A stretch of DNA of 64,000 bases from Sodiomyces alkalinus F11 (GCF_003711515.1 NW_021167080.1:380430-444429); one strand, 5' to 3'. Positions 33,301-46,341 are shown, counted from the first letter of the stretch. Notes: generated by a model not told the origin, from the letters alone. Translations and numbers: made by a program.

Positions 33301-36300
33301 AGAGTTAATAGTAATAGGTTAATAAATACTCTTATAGATATAGGTTATAACTACTATACCGCTATAAATAAGAAGTTTACTCGAAAAATACGTTTACCGT
33401 TAATCGATAAGAAAAAACGACTACTAAAAGGCTTCTTGGATAAGACTAAACCGGTTAGTAGCGCTAGTATCGTAGTTTTTATACTAGATATATAAGGGTA
33501 TACTAAGCGCGTTTTCGCGTACGTGGTACTAGGTCTAGACTAGGATCATTCCTTTAGGCTTTTATAGATAGAATATAACGATATAGTCCTTTACGCTAAG
33601 GAATAAAGGCTCCGCTACGGAGTAGCCGATATCGATATCCGACTCTAGGGCGAAAAGGAGCCGAAGGTAGTATAAGAGATCCGTACTATAGTATTAATAA
33701 CGGGGTCCGTGTTCGTAGGGTTATATAGACGATTACGCTACCGGAGGGGGAAAAGATAGGAAAAGGACTTACGGGCTATATTATTAAAGGATATCGAAAA
33801 GGCCCTAAGTGTAAAGGAATTAGTAAACCCGCGGGAATATATCCCCGAGAGTATTATATAAGAGTTCGGCGATTTATTTACGCCCTCGCACTCTATACGC
33901 CTACCTCTATACTAACCTAGCGCTAACTATAAGGTCTATTTATAGAAGGATAGTAGTAGTAACGAATAAGCCTTACCTTAGGGCCTACTCTATAATATAT
34001 CGTGTAAAGAGCTCCTTATATTATAGAAGACGATAACGGATTTAATAGATAAGGGATTTATTCGCGCGAGTAGCTTAGCGGCCGCCGCCCCTATACTATT
34101 CGTAAGAAAGCTAGGAGGCGGCCTCTAATTTTACTACGATTACCGCGCCCTAAATACGATTACTTAGCGAGATTACTACTTACTCCCTCTAATTATAAAG
34201 ACCCTATATAACCTAGCTAAGGCGAAGTAGTTTACTAAATTAGATATTATCGCCGCCTTCTATAAGATACGGATAGTAACTAAGTATAAGTATAAGACCG
34301 TATTCCGTACTCGGTTTAGACTATTTAAGTAGCTAGTATACCTTTTTAGATTAACCGGCGCGCCTACGATATTCTAGCGATATATTAACTTATCGCTATA
34401 AGAGTTCCTTAACGATTTTGTCTCCGTGTATATAAATAATATTCTAATTTACTTAGATAGATCTTATAAGGACTATAAAGAGAAGGTACGGCGAGTGCTT
34501 AGTGCCCTCGTAGACGCTAGGCTAAATCTCGACCCGAAGAAATGCGAGTTTAGCATTAAGACGGTTAAATACTTAGGGTTTATCGTTATAGTAGAAAAAG
34601 GGGTGTTTTACGACCCCGAGAAACCTAAGGCTATTATAGAATAGGAAGCGCTAGTCTCCGCGACTAGTATACGAAGTTTCCTTAGGTTCGCTAATTTTTA
34701 TAGAATATTTATTCACGACTTTATAGCTATTATAGCGCTATTTATAGCCCTAATAAAGAAGAACGCCCTGTTCTACTAGGGCCCCCTATAAGAAGTAGCC
34801 TTTAAGGAACTAAAGCAGAGGTTTTAGGAAGAGCCTTACCTATAATAATAGTAACCCGGAAGGAAGAGTTAGCTAGAAACGGATTACTCTGGGTTTATAC
34901 TAGGTAGCGTATTCCTATAGGAAGATAAATAAGGACGTAAGTACCTTATCGTATACTACTTACGCCGTCTTAACGCCGCTAAGTATAACTACCCGATTCA
35001 CGATAAGGAGATACTAGCGATTATAGACTACCTATATATTTAGAAAGCGGAGCTTATAGGTAGCGGCCAGTTTTAAATTTACTCCGATTATAAAGCGCTT
35101 AAATACTTTATAACTAAAAGAGCCCTAACCGAGTATTAGAGTCGTTAGGTAGCTAAGCTCGCCTAGTATAATATCGTGTTAGAGTATAAGCAAGGGGCCG
35201 ATAACGTTATAGTCGACGCGCTCTTATATTAAGAATAAGATATACCTAAGGATTCTTCTAATATCTAAGAGTAAGAGAGGTATATTTAGATAATTCCCGA
35301 TATAGCTATCTCCCTCTGGGTATACCTAGTAAGGGTAATATTACTAGAGTTAATTATAGTCTTCGAAGTAAACCCTAACCTATAGCGATTAGAGGATAAA
35401 GCCAGGGCTACCGATAAGCGTTATTAAGGCGCCTTTACGATTATAGTAGCGGGAGAATAGAGTTTTCCCCCTAAGCTAAAGCTTAAAATATGTATCGCTA
35501 AGTATAAAATCGACTAAGGGCGGCTAATATTTCGTGACCGCTTATAAGTGCTAGGGGATAGCGAAAATAGGGCTAGCTATCCGCTATAAGGCCGTCTTAT
35601 ATAAGCGATCCACGACTTAGTAGTCGGCGGATACCTAGGTAAGGATAATACTATTACCTGCATCGCCCGTTAATTCTTTTAGCCCGGTATAAATTAAGAT
35701 ATTAGAAGATTCGTACGGACCTATAATATATACTCAGATAGCTATATATAAAGGGGTACGAAAAGAGGATTACTACGCTTACTCCCTATACTACAGCGAA
35801 TCTTCTATAATATTATAATAGACTTTATAATAGACTTACTACTTACCCGCGAGGGTAAGTATAGGTATTTATAGGTAATTACCGACCGACTCTCGAAGTC
35901 GGTAACGCTCGAAGCAATAAATACTATAGATACCGAAGCCTATACTAAACGGTTCTTACTATACTATTACCGGTTCTACGGAATACTAAAGTCTATGATT
36001 AGCGATAAGGGGTTAAACTAGACTAGCCGCTTTTAGTAATACTTTTATAAACTCGCGGGTATTAAATGGCGACTAAGTATTATATACTATCCGTAAACGG
36101 ATAAAGGTCCTAAACATATTAACTAGGAAATTTAAGCCTACTTATAAGCGTATATCTATTATGCCTAAGACGATTAGAATACGCTATTACCGGTAGCGTA
36201 ATTAGCCTTAAATAACCGGGTAAACTCGATAATCTAAATAAGCCTATTCTTCCTATAGCACGGATACTACGCGAACCCTCTCTAAGTTAGTAAGACTATG

Positions 36301-36860
36301 CTAACCAATAAGCGTAAGGCCTCCGTATAAGACCTACTAAGTCGCCTTAAGGAAGCTACCTAGTTTGTATATACCGCGATAGCCGTTATATAACTACGCT
36401 AAGAGGAGTCAGTAAACCGTTAGCGCTACCCTGCTAAGAGGTTTAAAAAGGATAACCTTATATAGTTAGATATCGGTACCTACTCCTCGCTACGGCTATT
36501 AAAGAAGCTTACCTAGCTCTACTATAAGTATCGGGCTACTATGGTTATTAACTTATACATTATAAAGCTTAATATCCTTTTTATAGATCTATAACCGCTT
36601 CTACGTAGACTTATTACGGTAAGCTAACTATAACCCCCTATTGAGATAAGAGATAATAGACCCCTAGCCGCCGCGTATCCATAAAGGGCTAGACGAAGAG
36701 GAAGAATAGGTGGTGGAGGAAGTCCTCTGTACCTATAACTAAAGGCGAGGGCGCGGTAAGGTCTATAAAGTGCTAGTATAATAGAAAGACTATATAGAGT
36801 TAATATAGGAGCCACTTAAAAGCCTATAGGAGATATAAGCACTCGAGGAGTTTAAAAAGA
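33300..36860 (+). pseudogene. Gypsy-1 pol relic: protease, RT, RNase H, integrase, chromodomain
   Basis: The RT region reads FYYDYRALNTIT, FTKLDIIAAFYKIRI, TVFRTRFRLF and RLTGAPTIF. The active site at 34429-34440 is YINN (Asp pair lost), within the best open stretch, 34426-34644, which continues NLDPKKCEFSIKTVKYLGFI. The integrase core is at about 35820-36180 (YLVITDRLSKSVTLEA, SMISDKGLN). The chromodomain at about 36690-36860 reads VVEEVLCTYN.RRGRGKVYKV, then KDYIEL..EPLKSL. Its function would be targeting to heterochromatin. Confidence 0.85.
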
Positions 36861-37471
36861 AGTATAGCCCTATATATTTAAATAACGGGCCTTTATAATA
36901 GTATACGAAAAAGACACGGGCGCGAAAGAGGGCCGACGTAGCGGCGAGGAGGATAGGGACTAAACGCGAAACCGTATTAGGGTCGTATATCTATTTTATT
37001 TAATTTATAAATAAGAAGGAAACGAGTAAAAATAACTAAGACCTAAGCCTAAAAACTATAAAAACGACCTAAGTAATAAAAACGGCTTATTTATCCACGA
37101 TTTTACCCTCCTCTAACTCCTCCTTTTACGAGGCTATACCGTCCTTAGTAGTACCCGCCTACGACTCCTATATCGGCTTAAAGTAAGCCGCCGAGGAGGT
37201 TACGCCTCCCTCGCCACTAAGGATAAAAGGAGTTACGGCCTCCTAAAGAGGAGCTAAGATATGTATAGCCTTAAAGGCTACCCCCTATTAACCACCCGCG
37301 GGAATAGATTACTTAGTAGTATAGTCCTTATATATATATATACGCTATACTTAATAGCGCGGTGGATATCCTTACGGATTATACCGAGGTCGTTACCCCT
37401 ATCTTTTATCTTATCGGCTATATCCTTAAGGGTCTTATCCAGGTTAGATAAGGATAAAGCGATATTATTTA

Positions 37472-37483
37472 GAGCTTATAGTA
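37472..37483. repeat. Target site duplication GAGCTTATAGTA, left copy (right copy 38747-38758)
   Basis: Exact 12-bp direct repeat at the two ends of LINE-B2. Confidence 0.92.
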
Positions 37484-38746
37484 TTATTATTATTATTATT
37501 TATTACGCTACTCTCGCTTAGCTAAGCTAGGCTAGCTACCTGGGTAATAGTCCTTCTCTAATTTTCGAGGGGAAATCGTTAATAGACAAAAACCCCTACG
37601 CTCTTATTATATAAGTAGGTCTATCGTGCGTGGCCGCTACGGTATCGCTCCGCGGCCCCGTTTTTATCGCTATTCGAAAACCGGATCTCACCTCCGGGCT
37701 AGTGGCTAACGGGGGTCGGCTGGTTAGTTTAGTAGGTGCCGTGTCGGTCGTACGCGCCCTCGGTGCGCTATCGCCACGGTCTCTTACCGCCGTCCTTTCC
37801 TTTATTCCGGATCCGGCGAGGTTATTCTCCCCTCGCCGCGGCACCCTTTATGCCCTCCCTCCCTTCTATAGGGGGGGGGCGCGCCTGCCCCCCCCTTACT
37901 CCTTCCTTTATTTATTATTTATTCTGAAACTTTCTTCGTGTGCCTGCTATTTATAGTAGCCCTTATTTAGTTATATGCCTCTTTTATTCGCGCTGCGTAT
38001 ACTCTCCGGGGAAGGCGCTATAGTATAGGCCGGGCGTGGCTGCCGTTCCTAGAAGGCGTGGTGACTTATAGGGCTAATCTACCGCTCCCTTTTCTTATAA
38101 CCCTCCCTCTTTTCCTCTCTTTTCCTCCTTTCCTCTTTTCCTCCTTTAAGCTATCGTTCTTAAGGTAAGTTTTACATGGTCGGTGCGATATAGGTGCGGC
38201 CCTGGAATACCCGTGCGGGATCCCCGGTGCCGTTCGGCTATATAGTAAGGGATCTAACGGGGTCCCGGGTCGCGCCGTCCTCGCGCCGCCCCCGCTCCGC
38301 TCCCGCAGCGCCCGCCTCGGTCTAACTTTCCTACCCCTCCAGATACCCAGTAATAAGACCTCTATCACTAAAGGGGGAGCCGGTACCGGCGCCTATAAGA
38401 GTAAAGGGCCGGCTGCCCCCTAGCCTTCCACTATAAGTTCCTCGCCCTGTTATCATTACGCCCGCTCTACGCCCCCGCTTCGTATTCTGACCCGGTATAG
38501 TCCGCCGCCACCCCTACCGTCCGCTTGTCTCCCTACACCTTATACGTCGTATTGCTAGCATAAGATTACCAGGCTACTCTATACCAGAACCCTCCTAGTA
38601 TATAGTCCCGTCGCGTTACGTTCCCGCTACTTCCTCGCTACGCCCCCGCTCCGTACCGCATCTGCTAACCCGACTCAGGTGCCGGTGCCCGTTACGTCAA
38701 ATATGTTAATAGCAATCGCAGCAGCAGCCACTACGTCCCGGTTTAT
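37484..38746 (-). mobile_element. LINE-B copy 2 (3' end only, 5'-truncated)
   Basis: 1263 bp of LINE-B 3' UTR starting with a (TTA)n tail. It is colinear with 51478-52743 and with the reverse complement of the end of LINE-B1. Flanked by a perfect 12-bp duplication. It is less RIP-mutated than its relatives, and open frames here (for example 37596-37956) are chance frames in GC-rich UTR. It is the innermost and therefore youngest layer of the central nest. Confidence 0.9.
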
Positions 38747-39139
38747 GAGCTTATAGTAAACCCGCCTAGAAAATATAGTCGGTGGCGGTAGCGGTAGGGG
38801 CGGTAAGGGCGGCGGTAGCGGTAGTAGCGGGAGGCGACGGGGCGGGCGTAGGAGTAGCGACGGGAGCGGGAGCGGCGGCGGGAGTAAGCGCGACGACGGG
38901 GGCGGAGGGCTACAAGGGACCAGCGACATTCTTACCCTCGTAAGGGCGCTTACTAGGTAAGGCGAAGTCAGACATCTACTAATAGTTAGCTACGGCACGG
39001 AACTATAGGCGAGGGGCGTGCTAACTCACACTAAGAAGAATATAGGCGGCTTAAGTGATAAGCTATTACTCGGCGACGTTAGTTATACTATTACCGGACC
39101 TATAAAGCATCTCGGGGTTACTCACGATATAAAGAAAAA

Positions 39140-39551
39140 TAGTTAAAACAAATAAAAATAGAAAAAAGAACATAAAGGCTGTGGAAGAGGAAGAAAATAG
39201 TAAAAAACGAAGAATAGTAGGAGGTTTATTTTACGACCCTTCCTACGCTATTTAGGTGGGAGGAACGAACCCCAGTTTTCTATAATCGGCAGGCACGTCG
39301 TTTATAACGAGCACGCGCGCTAGCGAGGAACTCGCGAAGACACCGCTATATAAGAGCCTCTTTATACTATTTTAGCCTTAAAAGGATCTTAGCTACTACG
39401 GATTACCTCCCTTTAAAGGAGCCTTTAATAGAATTAAATAAAGAAGGCTATTTTTAGATTCCACGCGGGGTAGCCAGAGATAATATAAGGTCACGACCGC
39501 GCGACCACGATATAAAGGCGACCTCACCGCCTCCGGCCGGGGAGGGGGGTA
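39140..39551 (+). other. Gypsy-1 3' untranslated region
   Basis: A-rich at 39140-39230, then no recognisable frame. Ends in the purine run GGAGGGGGG at 39541-39549, the polypurine tract before the LTR. Confidence 0.5.
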
Positions 39552-39755
39552 TATTACAGGCTATAGCCCACGGAATAGTCCCCGGTAGTAACCAGGACCA
39601 AGAAGCACGGACCTCCTAGTAAGGCCCGTGCGATTCTATATATACGTAGCCGTCCGTATACCGCGCAGACTTTTCCCTTCCTCCTTTCCTTCCTTAGTTC
39701 GAATAATCTATATTTTCGGCCTCAATACATGAACAACTTTTGACAAGCCGTTATA
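39552..39755 (+). repeat. Gypsy-1 3' LTR
   Basis: 204 bp, same length as the 5' LTR; differences are transitions. It retains the AGTTCGAATA element and the TATATATA box. Confidence 0.9.
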
Positions 39756-39760
39756 TTACG
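39756..39760. repeat. Target site duplication TTACG, right copy
   Basis: Matches 31841-31845; LINE-A2 sequence resumes here. Confidence 0.9.
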
Positions 39761-40559
39761 TATCTAGATCTTATCTTTAGGCTAATAGCTAATAGGAAGT
39801 ATAGTAGGCTAGTAGTTAGGTAAGTTAGCCTAAGCTAATCTCTATTAGTGGAGCGGAGGCCGAGGGGGCGTTACCGCGCTTCCGCTATATAGTAGCTACG
39901 GCTCTTTAGCCTTAGTCTCCCTACGCCCCTCGAGGATTATACCTTTATTCTTTCCGTTTAGTTAATAAAAAGACTAGGGAGGTAGGCACCTCCTGCCTCC
40001 CCTAGGTGGGTTCCTGCTATATCCGGCGGTAGGTAAAGGGATAGGGCCCTACCCTATTATAAAAATTAGATACTTGATATCCCCTAAGGCCTTCGTGCCT
40101 TAATCCTCCCTCTTCCTTCTATAACGCTAACGAGTTCGTTATAGCTTTTCCTCCTAATCTATTCCCGCTTATAGTCCTATAGGTTTATCGTTACGGCTTA
40201 TACTAACTAGTAAACCCCTTTAGTTTTCTTATTATATTCCTATTATAGTTTTACTATAAGTATCTCGCGGGTAGCGTTACGGTGGCGTGGTAGTATAGGG
40301 TTAACTAGGTAGTATAGTATCGATTTATATATATAAATAAGTAATCTATAATTGTAGTATAATATAAGTTCTCTTCGTGGCGTAGCGGTGCCTTAGTAGT
40401 AATATACTAATAGTCGTAGATATCGTCTCCTAATAATAATAATACTAATAATAATAACCGCCGCTACGAGCACGGCGTAGTTTATATTATACCGTATATA
40501 GCCCTTAATAGCGTTAGAGTAGTATCGTAACGCTAATATAGGGTAGTTATATTCGTTAT

Positions 40560-43500
40560 AGTAAGCGTTTAGGCACTTACTCCGATAACGTAGAAGCTTA
40601 TACTAACACCACGGGAATAGGCGCGGCCTATTACTAGTATGCTAATAGTCACCGTCTATATAAGGATATAAGTCGCCTCGGTGCCGTAATAATACTATAT
40701 ATACGTTAAGGTAGATATAGCTAATAGCTTAATAAGTCCCCTCCGCTACTAAGAAATAGTAATAACGCCTTATAGATATCTACTAGGCGTATATAGGGGT
40801 AAAGGCTACTAGTAGCGCTAGTATGGCTATTATAGATATCCCCCTTTAATACTATAATAGTTCTATACTAATAAGTTATAGGCTAAGGAACGTCTAGAGA
40901 TAGCGTCCCAGTCTTTTAGCCGGGCCCTACACCGGGCGTTACCTTCTAGTCGCGGTCATGGCGGTACTATATCGGTAAAGGTATAGGAGTTATCTTATTA
41001 GATAAAACGCTTAGAGCGTAAGATAGATCTAAGCTTAGATTACCTTATAAGTGGCTTCCTCTTAGTCCCGCTACGGCTCCTTAGCGGTATTAGCTAGCTA
41101 ACTAGGCTTAGTAGGGTCTTAAGTATATTAAAAGTAGTATTAGTGCCTCCGAGAGAGGTAAGGATAATAAGAGCTAGCTAGTACTATATTAGTACTATAT
41201 CGATACCGCCGTGGTCCTAGCTTATAAGGCCCCTATCCTAATAATTAATTAGTCGTTATACCGCTGTATCCTTATTTTAGTCCCGCTTCGGTATCCCCGG
41301 TATCTTCGTAGGCCTTTATAACTTTAAGGGCGAGGCGAAAGTCCTTAAGCCTTTTCCGTTATAGGAACCACCTTATAACTACCCCGGCCTTAGTATTAAA
41401 GTCTAGTACGTCGTATAAGTCTCCTCTAGTTATAAGTGGCCTTCCTACGGTACCGAAGAGGTCCTTACGGTCCTCCTTAGTTACCTCCTAGTACTAGAGT
41501 ACTATATACTCCGTTATGTCCGCCCCTTTATCCTCGTAAAGGCACGGCGGTAATAGGAAGCCCGGTACCCTTATTTTAGCTAGGAATACTCGTAGGCCTA
41601 GTTTTTCTAATCTAATCTAGGTAAGTGCGGAGCTTTATAGCTTAAGGAGCCCTTTATATTTCCGGAGGGAGTATTATATTAAGGGGCGGCTCGGTACCGC
41701 TATAGCGTAGGTATAAAGCCGCCGTGTTTCCGCCTAGGGTTAACCCTATTCCCTTAAAAGGGCCTTTTACGGGGGCGAGGTTCTAGCCTAGGTTATTAGG
41801 GTGGTAAGCTATACTATCTATATAAGGGCGGCGTAGGTCCTATAATACTAATTCGGTATTATTAGGGCTCTCGCTATAACGTATACTCCGGCTAATATCT
41901 TATCTTTAGTCCCTTTTTCTTATATTCGGAGGATTTTTCGGGTGCTTAGGCTTAGAAGATATAGGTTAAGGGGGGGTGATAAAGGTCTCTTTTTCAAGGA
42001 CCCTAACCGGCATAGCCTTATAGGCTCCGGCTACTAATCGGAGGCACCGGTTCTATATTACTATAAATACCGCTATAGGGCCTTACCGGGGGCCGACCCC
42101 TATCTTATAGACGGCTAAGGCGTAATAGGCCGCTACTAGTCTTACTACTATAAGGTATAGTCTTTTTATATCTGCGAAGCTATACCTCTACGCTACCGTA
42201 CTAAGCCTTAAGAGGGCGTATATTTATATAGCTAGTCGGCTCTTTATATTTTTAGCGTATCGCCGGAAGTCGAGTTTCCTATTAAGCTAAACGCCTAAGA
42301 GCCTTATTGCCTCCACTACCGGTACCGGAGTAATACTAAGGGGGAGCGGGGTAAAAAAGGGTTAGCCTGACTTCTTAAAGGGGATATAAACGTATTTAAT
42401 TAGTTTAAACTATAGTCCGCTCGCTATCTCCTAGTCTAGGTAAGCACGCTACGCGGTAGTAAGATAATACCACGTCTATACCTTTATCCTGCTAAAGGCG
42501 ATAATATTCGTGTTATTAGCGAATCTTACTATTATCGTTTTAAGGACCCTTTCTAGCTCCTTATAAAGGGTAAAGATATAAAGGATAAAAAGGATAGGGG
42601 AGATCGGGGAGCCCTATAGTATACTCCTATAGAGGTACTATAAAAGGGCCATTTAGCTATCGAGTAATAGCTAGGCTATACGGTCCTAGAGGAAGCTATT
42701 AATTAGGGTAATAAGCTATTAGGGGAATCCTTTCCTTTCGAGTACTTTAAGGAGGCGGGAGTAAGGGATAGTATTAAAGGCGTCTTTAATATCTAGTTAG
42801 AGTATCGACGTAGTGCCCCTATAGGCTTAGCTCGTCTTTACAGTCTCCGTGACTCTTTATACTACTATCTTTATACTCCGCCCGGTCCGATTACCTATCT
42901 ATCCTTCTAGGAGGAGCTAATACTCCTCCGCGACTACGGCGATATAATTGGCTAGTATCCCCTTAAAGACCTTACCTATCGTGTTAAGGAGTAATATCGG
43001 TTACTAGCCTTTTACTATCTTATAATCGGCCGGCGGCCGGCCTTCTTTCTTAAGGACTATTATAGTAGTATAGCGGTACCTCTTCGCGTAATAACCCGTT
43101 TCGAGGTATACTATAAAGATAGCGCTTACTCTTTAGTATAGGGGAGGTTTATATACTTTAAGAAGCCCTACTAAGAGCCTATTCGGTCTTAGTACCGCCT
43201 AGGGTTTAGTTTTCTTAAAGCGCCCCTATATATCCGCAATAGTAACGTCGTGGTGGATATCCTATTTAGGGGGAAATTCCGCGCTTAGGGGCCTAAGGGT
43301 AGTAGGGAGGGGGGGTAGGAAGAACTTCTGGTCAAGGACTTCGGCTTTCTCCGCGTATATAGTAGCTAGGTTATCATTATTATCTTAGCGTAGTAGCGGT
43401 ACTAATAAGAGGTCTAGCGGTATACCCCCTTTTATTCGTGCCTATTTCTATAATCGTTAAAGGAGGTTATCGATCTTCCTAGTTTTATATAATAGGTGCT

Positions 43501-44560
43501 ACTAGTATAGCCGTTTCGCTACCGTTATAGCCTTATCGTGGCGCCTCTCCGCTTTCTAGAACTTATCCTATCGGTTCCGGGACTTTCTGGATATATATCT
43601 ATAGTAAAGACGCCTTATTTCCTAGGTAAGGGCGGTTAGCTCCGCGTTTTACTAAGGGGTGGGTAGGAGTCTAGGAGTACCCCCGCGGAGGCGCTATATA
43701 GTCTTATCAGCTATAGTTATAAAGTCCCCGATTAGGTTATCTAGTACTAAGTCGATATCTCCTAGTATTATAAAGGGGCCGGTCTATTATAGTTCTATAG
43801 CTACGAGCTAGGGGACCTATAAGGGATTAAAGTCCTTTTAGACCTAGCGAGGCCCGCCTAGGTCCCGTAGTAGTATTATCGTGGTGCTTAGTATAGTATC
43901 TATCTCTGTATAGATTTAGGCCGTCTATAAGTAGTAGTCCGACCCGATAACGGTCTTATTAGGGCCGCCGAAGTCGTAGCGGAGCCCCTATATTACCTAT
44001 ATAAGGTTAATAGTACTAGCACGCCGGCCTAGGCAGTGCTACATAGTAGTCCCGGAGGGGGTTATTAGGTCTAGGTTTTACCAGGTTATAAGGGTAAAGA
44101 GGATATAGGCCCGGGGGTAGTAACGCGGTAGTTATAACTATAAAGGGTAGTATAGGTTAAAGTCCTTTATAACGGTATAGTAGCCTTATAATAGTGCTAT
44201 ATCGAATATATCTTATAGGAGTATATTCTAGGAGATCCTAACTAACTAGTAGTTCTCTAAGTAGATTAATTAGATTATAAGGGCATTATATCTAGTTCTA
44301 AATATAACCATATAGGTATTATAGTAGGCCCGCCACGTCTACGTATATACCGGGTATCTTTTATATATATATAGGAGGGCGCGGCCCCTTCTTAGATTAG
44401 CTAGTATATGCCTTAGAAGAGGTAGGTAAAGCTTTTTATAAAGGGGTTAAGACCGGGTTCCTGGATTATTATTATATTATACTCGGCGCGGCACTAAAGC
44501 GGGAGCTCCTGCTACGCCTAACTCCTCCCTATATTCTACGAAAGGATATAGATTCTTATT
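40560..44560 (-). pseudogene. LINE-A2 ORF2 relic: endonuclease, RT with FANN
   Basis: Colinear with ORF2 of LINE-A1. The RT motif at 42512-42523 reads FANN instead of FADD; the endonuclease motif near 44460 reads EYNIIIIQ instead of EYDVIVIQ. These Asp-to-Asn and Val-to-Ile changes are G-to-A transitions. Many stops. Confidence 0.75.
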
Positions 44561-44599
44561 AGTTAGTAGGGGGGAGGGGGGTTAAGATAGCATGCCTAG

Positions 44600-46019
44600 T
44601 ATAACCGGGGTCTAGTTCTAGCTTTATAGCTCCTATTATAGTATTTTACTAGCTCCGCGGGGGATTATGTAGGCGCTTATTAGGCCCGGTATTAGGGAGC
44701 CCTCCTATTCTTTAGTCCTTTTTAGGGGGCGTCCCCGGCTCCTATAAAGGGGCTATTCCTAGTCCTAGGCGATAATAATTAGGGGAAAGATCTACGGCTA
44801 TTATAGGTATACCGCTTTAGTCTAATAGATAATATCGAAGTCTTTAGCTTAGTACTTATATACTTTTTAAGTCTTCTCGGCCTTTTTCCTTAATAATTAG
44901 TATAAGTTATTAAAGGTATTATAGTCTCTGGCGTAGGGGATATAGCGGCGGGAGTAGCCGGGCGTTATAGTATTATAGTATCCTAGCCCTTATAGGTACG
45001 CTGATTTAGGCTTAGCGTAATAGTAGTATATCCTTGTTATTATAGGGTAGCTATTAGCCTTATAGCCGAAGTATAGGTATTTATAGCACTTTAGGGGGCT
45101 AAGGTTAGGATTATATAGTTCGTAAATATAGCTACCCCCTTCGAAAAGGAGGGTATTCCGGATAAGGCTTATTACCCTTTCTAGTAAAGCTAATTTAATA
45201 AGGAGAAGCGCTACCCTACTAATACCACGGCGGGGTATTTATTATTATACTTAGAGAATTTTAGCCTCGGGGTTTATATCTTATAGGGATACTAGTAAGT
45301 CCTCCTCGGATAGGGTATTAAGGACCTCCGGGGGGATAGCCTTAGTAAGTGTAGGGTAAGTTTATACGGCTAGGGTAACTCCTTTACTAACGGCCTTCTT
45401 AACCTATTATTCCTTATAGGTAGTTTATTATTATACCCTTTCGGTAAAGGTAAGGTAAATATCTTTACTAAGTAGCTTCCGTGCTATTAGCGTTATATCG
45501 GGTAATTATAGCGTTTATAGCTTAAATAATTTCTTTTAGGGTCCTAGCTCTAAGGGGCTAGTCTTCGGGGAGGGTTCCTTAATAGACTATTAGTTCCCGG
45601 TAATACCTAGCGGGGATTACTTTAAGGGGGGCAGGGTCCCGCGGCGGCGCCGCTATAAGTACTTAGGCTATAATATTAGCCTAAGTCTTTTTTATATTAC
45701 TTCTTCTTTTTCGGAGTTCTTCACGGATAATATAGCGGACGGATACGTATAAGTATATTAGCGGTAGCGTACCGGCGTTATTACGGGTATTATATATCGT
45801 GATTAGTTCCTTTACTAGCTCTATAACCTATTTAATCGTGTTTCTATTAGCTAGTAAGGCCTAAATTTCTACCTTAATCTTAGCTACTCTCGGATCCGGG
45901 GGGCGTAATAATCCCCTTTTAGTCTTATATTGGTTCCGCGCTATATCCTGCCTTAGGAGGGGGGCGGAGTGTTTATATTACGAAAAGTGGGTCCGTTACG
46001 AATTCTGTATAGTCGAGGT
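44600..46019 (-). pseudogene. LINE-A2 ORF1 relic
   Basis: Colinear with 4300-5696 of LINE-A1, including the zinc-knuckle region near 45000-45090. Frame destroyed by RIP. Confidence 0.5.
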
Positions 46020-46040
46020 TACTGTTTATATACGGGGGTA

Positions 46041-46050
46041 GGTTAGGGTT
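46041..46050. repeat. Target site duplication GGTTAGGGTT, right copy
   Basis: Partner of 31645-31654; marks the 5' end of LINE-A2 and the return to Gypsy-2 gag. Confidence 0.8.
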
Positions 46051-46341
46051 ATACACGGGTTCTATTATAGTCGTGGTCTAAGGAACGGGGACGGTAATAG
46101 GGGTAGAGGTAGTAGTAGAGGTAGTGCTAGCGATAGGAGCAGGTATAGGGGCAGGAATAGGTGCCGGTGCGGTGGTAGAGGTAGGAGTAGTATTAGTTCC
46201 CGGCGTGTTCCCTTTATATTCCTTATTAGCGGGGTCGTTATCTATAAAGGCGGTCTCGCTATCACGAAGCTATCGCTTAAACTAACTAGTAGCCTTATTA
46301 AAATCAAAGGTAGGATCGTTTATTTCGTGATAGTTAGATAT
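46051..46341 (-). pseudogene. Gypsy-2 gag N-terminal part
   Basis: The minus frame from 46341 reads I(M)SNYHEINDPTFDFNKATS, then a Thr/Pro/Ala-rich linker with APIPAPIPAPI repeats, and ends EPVYNPN at the LINE-A2 junction. The probable start codon reads ATA (46339-46341), an ATG-to-ATA change. Confidence 0.65.

Larger units (their letters stand above)
36860..39140 (+). pseudogene. Gypsy-1 C-terminal extension after the chromodomain
   Basis: Coding-like sequence continues past the chromodomain: Lys/Arg-rich (RARKRADVAARRIGTKRE), then Ser/Thr/Pro-rich to 37471. After the LINE-B2 insertion comes a Gly/Ser/Arg-rich run at 38775-38905 and GTSDILTLVRALTR, LLIVSYGTEL, GVLTHTKKNIGGLSDKLLLG to about 39140. 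About 330 codons in total. I do not recognise a domain; whether it is all one frame with pol cannot be settled because of the stops. Confidence 0.4.
31846..39755 (+). mobile_element. Gypsy-1 (chromovirus), interrupted by LINE-B2
   Basis: Plus-strand Ty3/gypsy element, 7910 bp including the LINE-B2 insertion, with two 204-bp LTRs. Order: LTR, self-complementary primer site, gag, protease, RT, RNase H, integrase, chromodomain, long C-terminal extension, polypurine tract (GGAGGGGGG), LTR. Severely RIP-mutated across gag and pol, less so in the GC-rich tail at 38775-38920. Confidence 0.9.
31655..46040 (-). mobile_element. LINE-A copy 2, interrupted by Gypsy-1
   Basis: Consists of 31655-31845 (3' end with TTA-repeat tail) and 39756-46040. 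The same uninterrupted junction sequence is present in LINE-A3 at about 63270, which serves as the empty site for Gypsy-1. The last 21 bp (46020-46040) have no counterpart in LINE-A1. It is more damaged than copy 1. Confidence 0.85.

Noticed and set aside
36624..36815. Minus-strand ORF of 63 codons
   Set aside because: Antisense to the integrase-chromodomain part of Gypsy-1 pol.
37596..37956. ORFs on both strands (82, 108 and 63 codons)
   Set aside because: They lie in the 3' UTR of LINE-B2, and the homologous parts of the other LINE-B copies do not keep the frames.
38675..38929. Proline/leucine-rich minus-strand ORF
   Set aside because: It runs across the LINE-B2 end and the 12-bp target duplication into the antisense of the Gly/Ser/Arg-rich Gypsy-1 tail.
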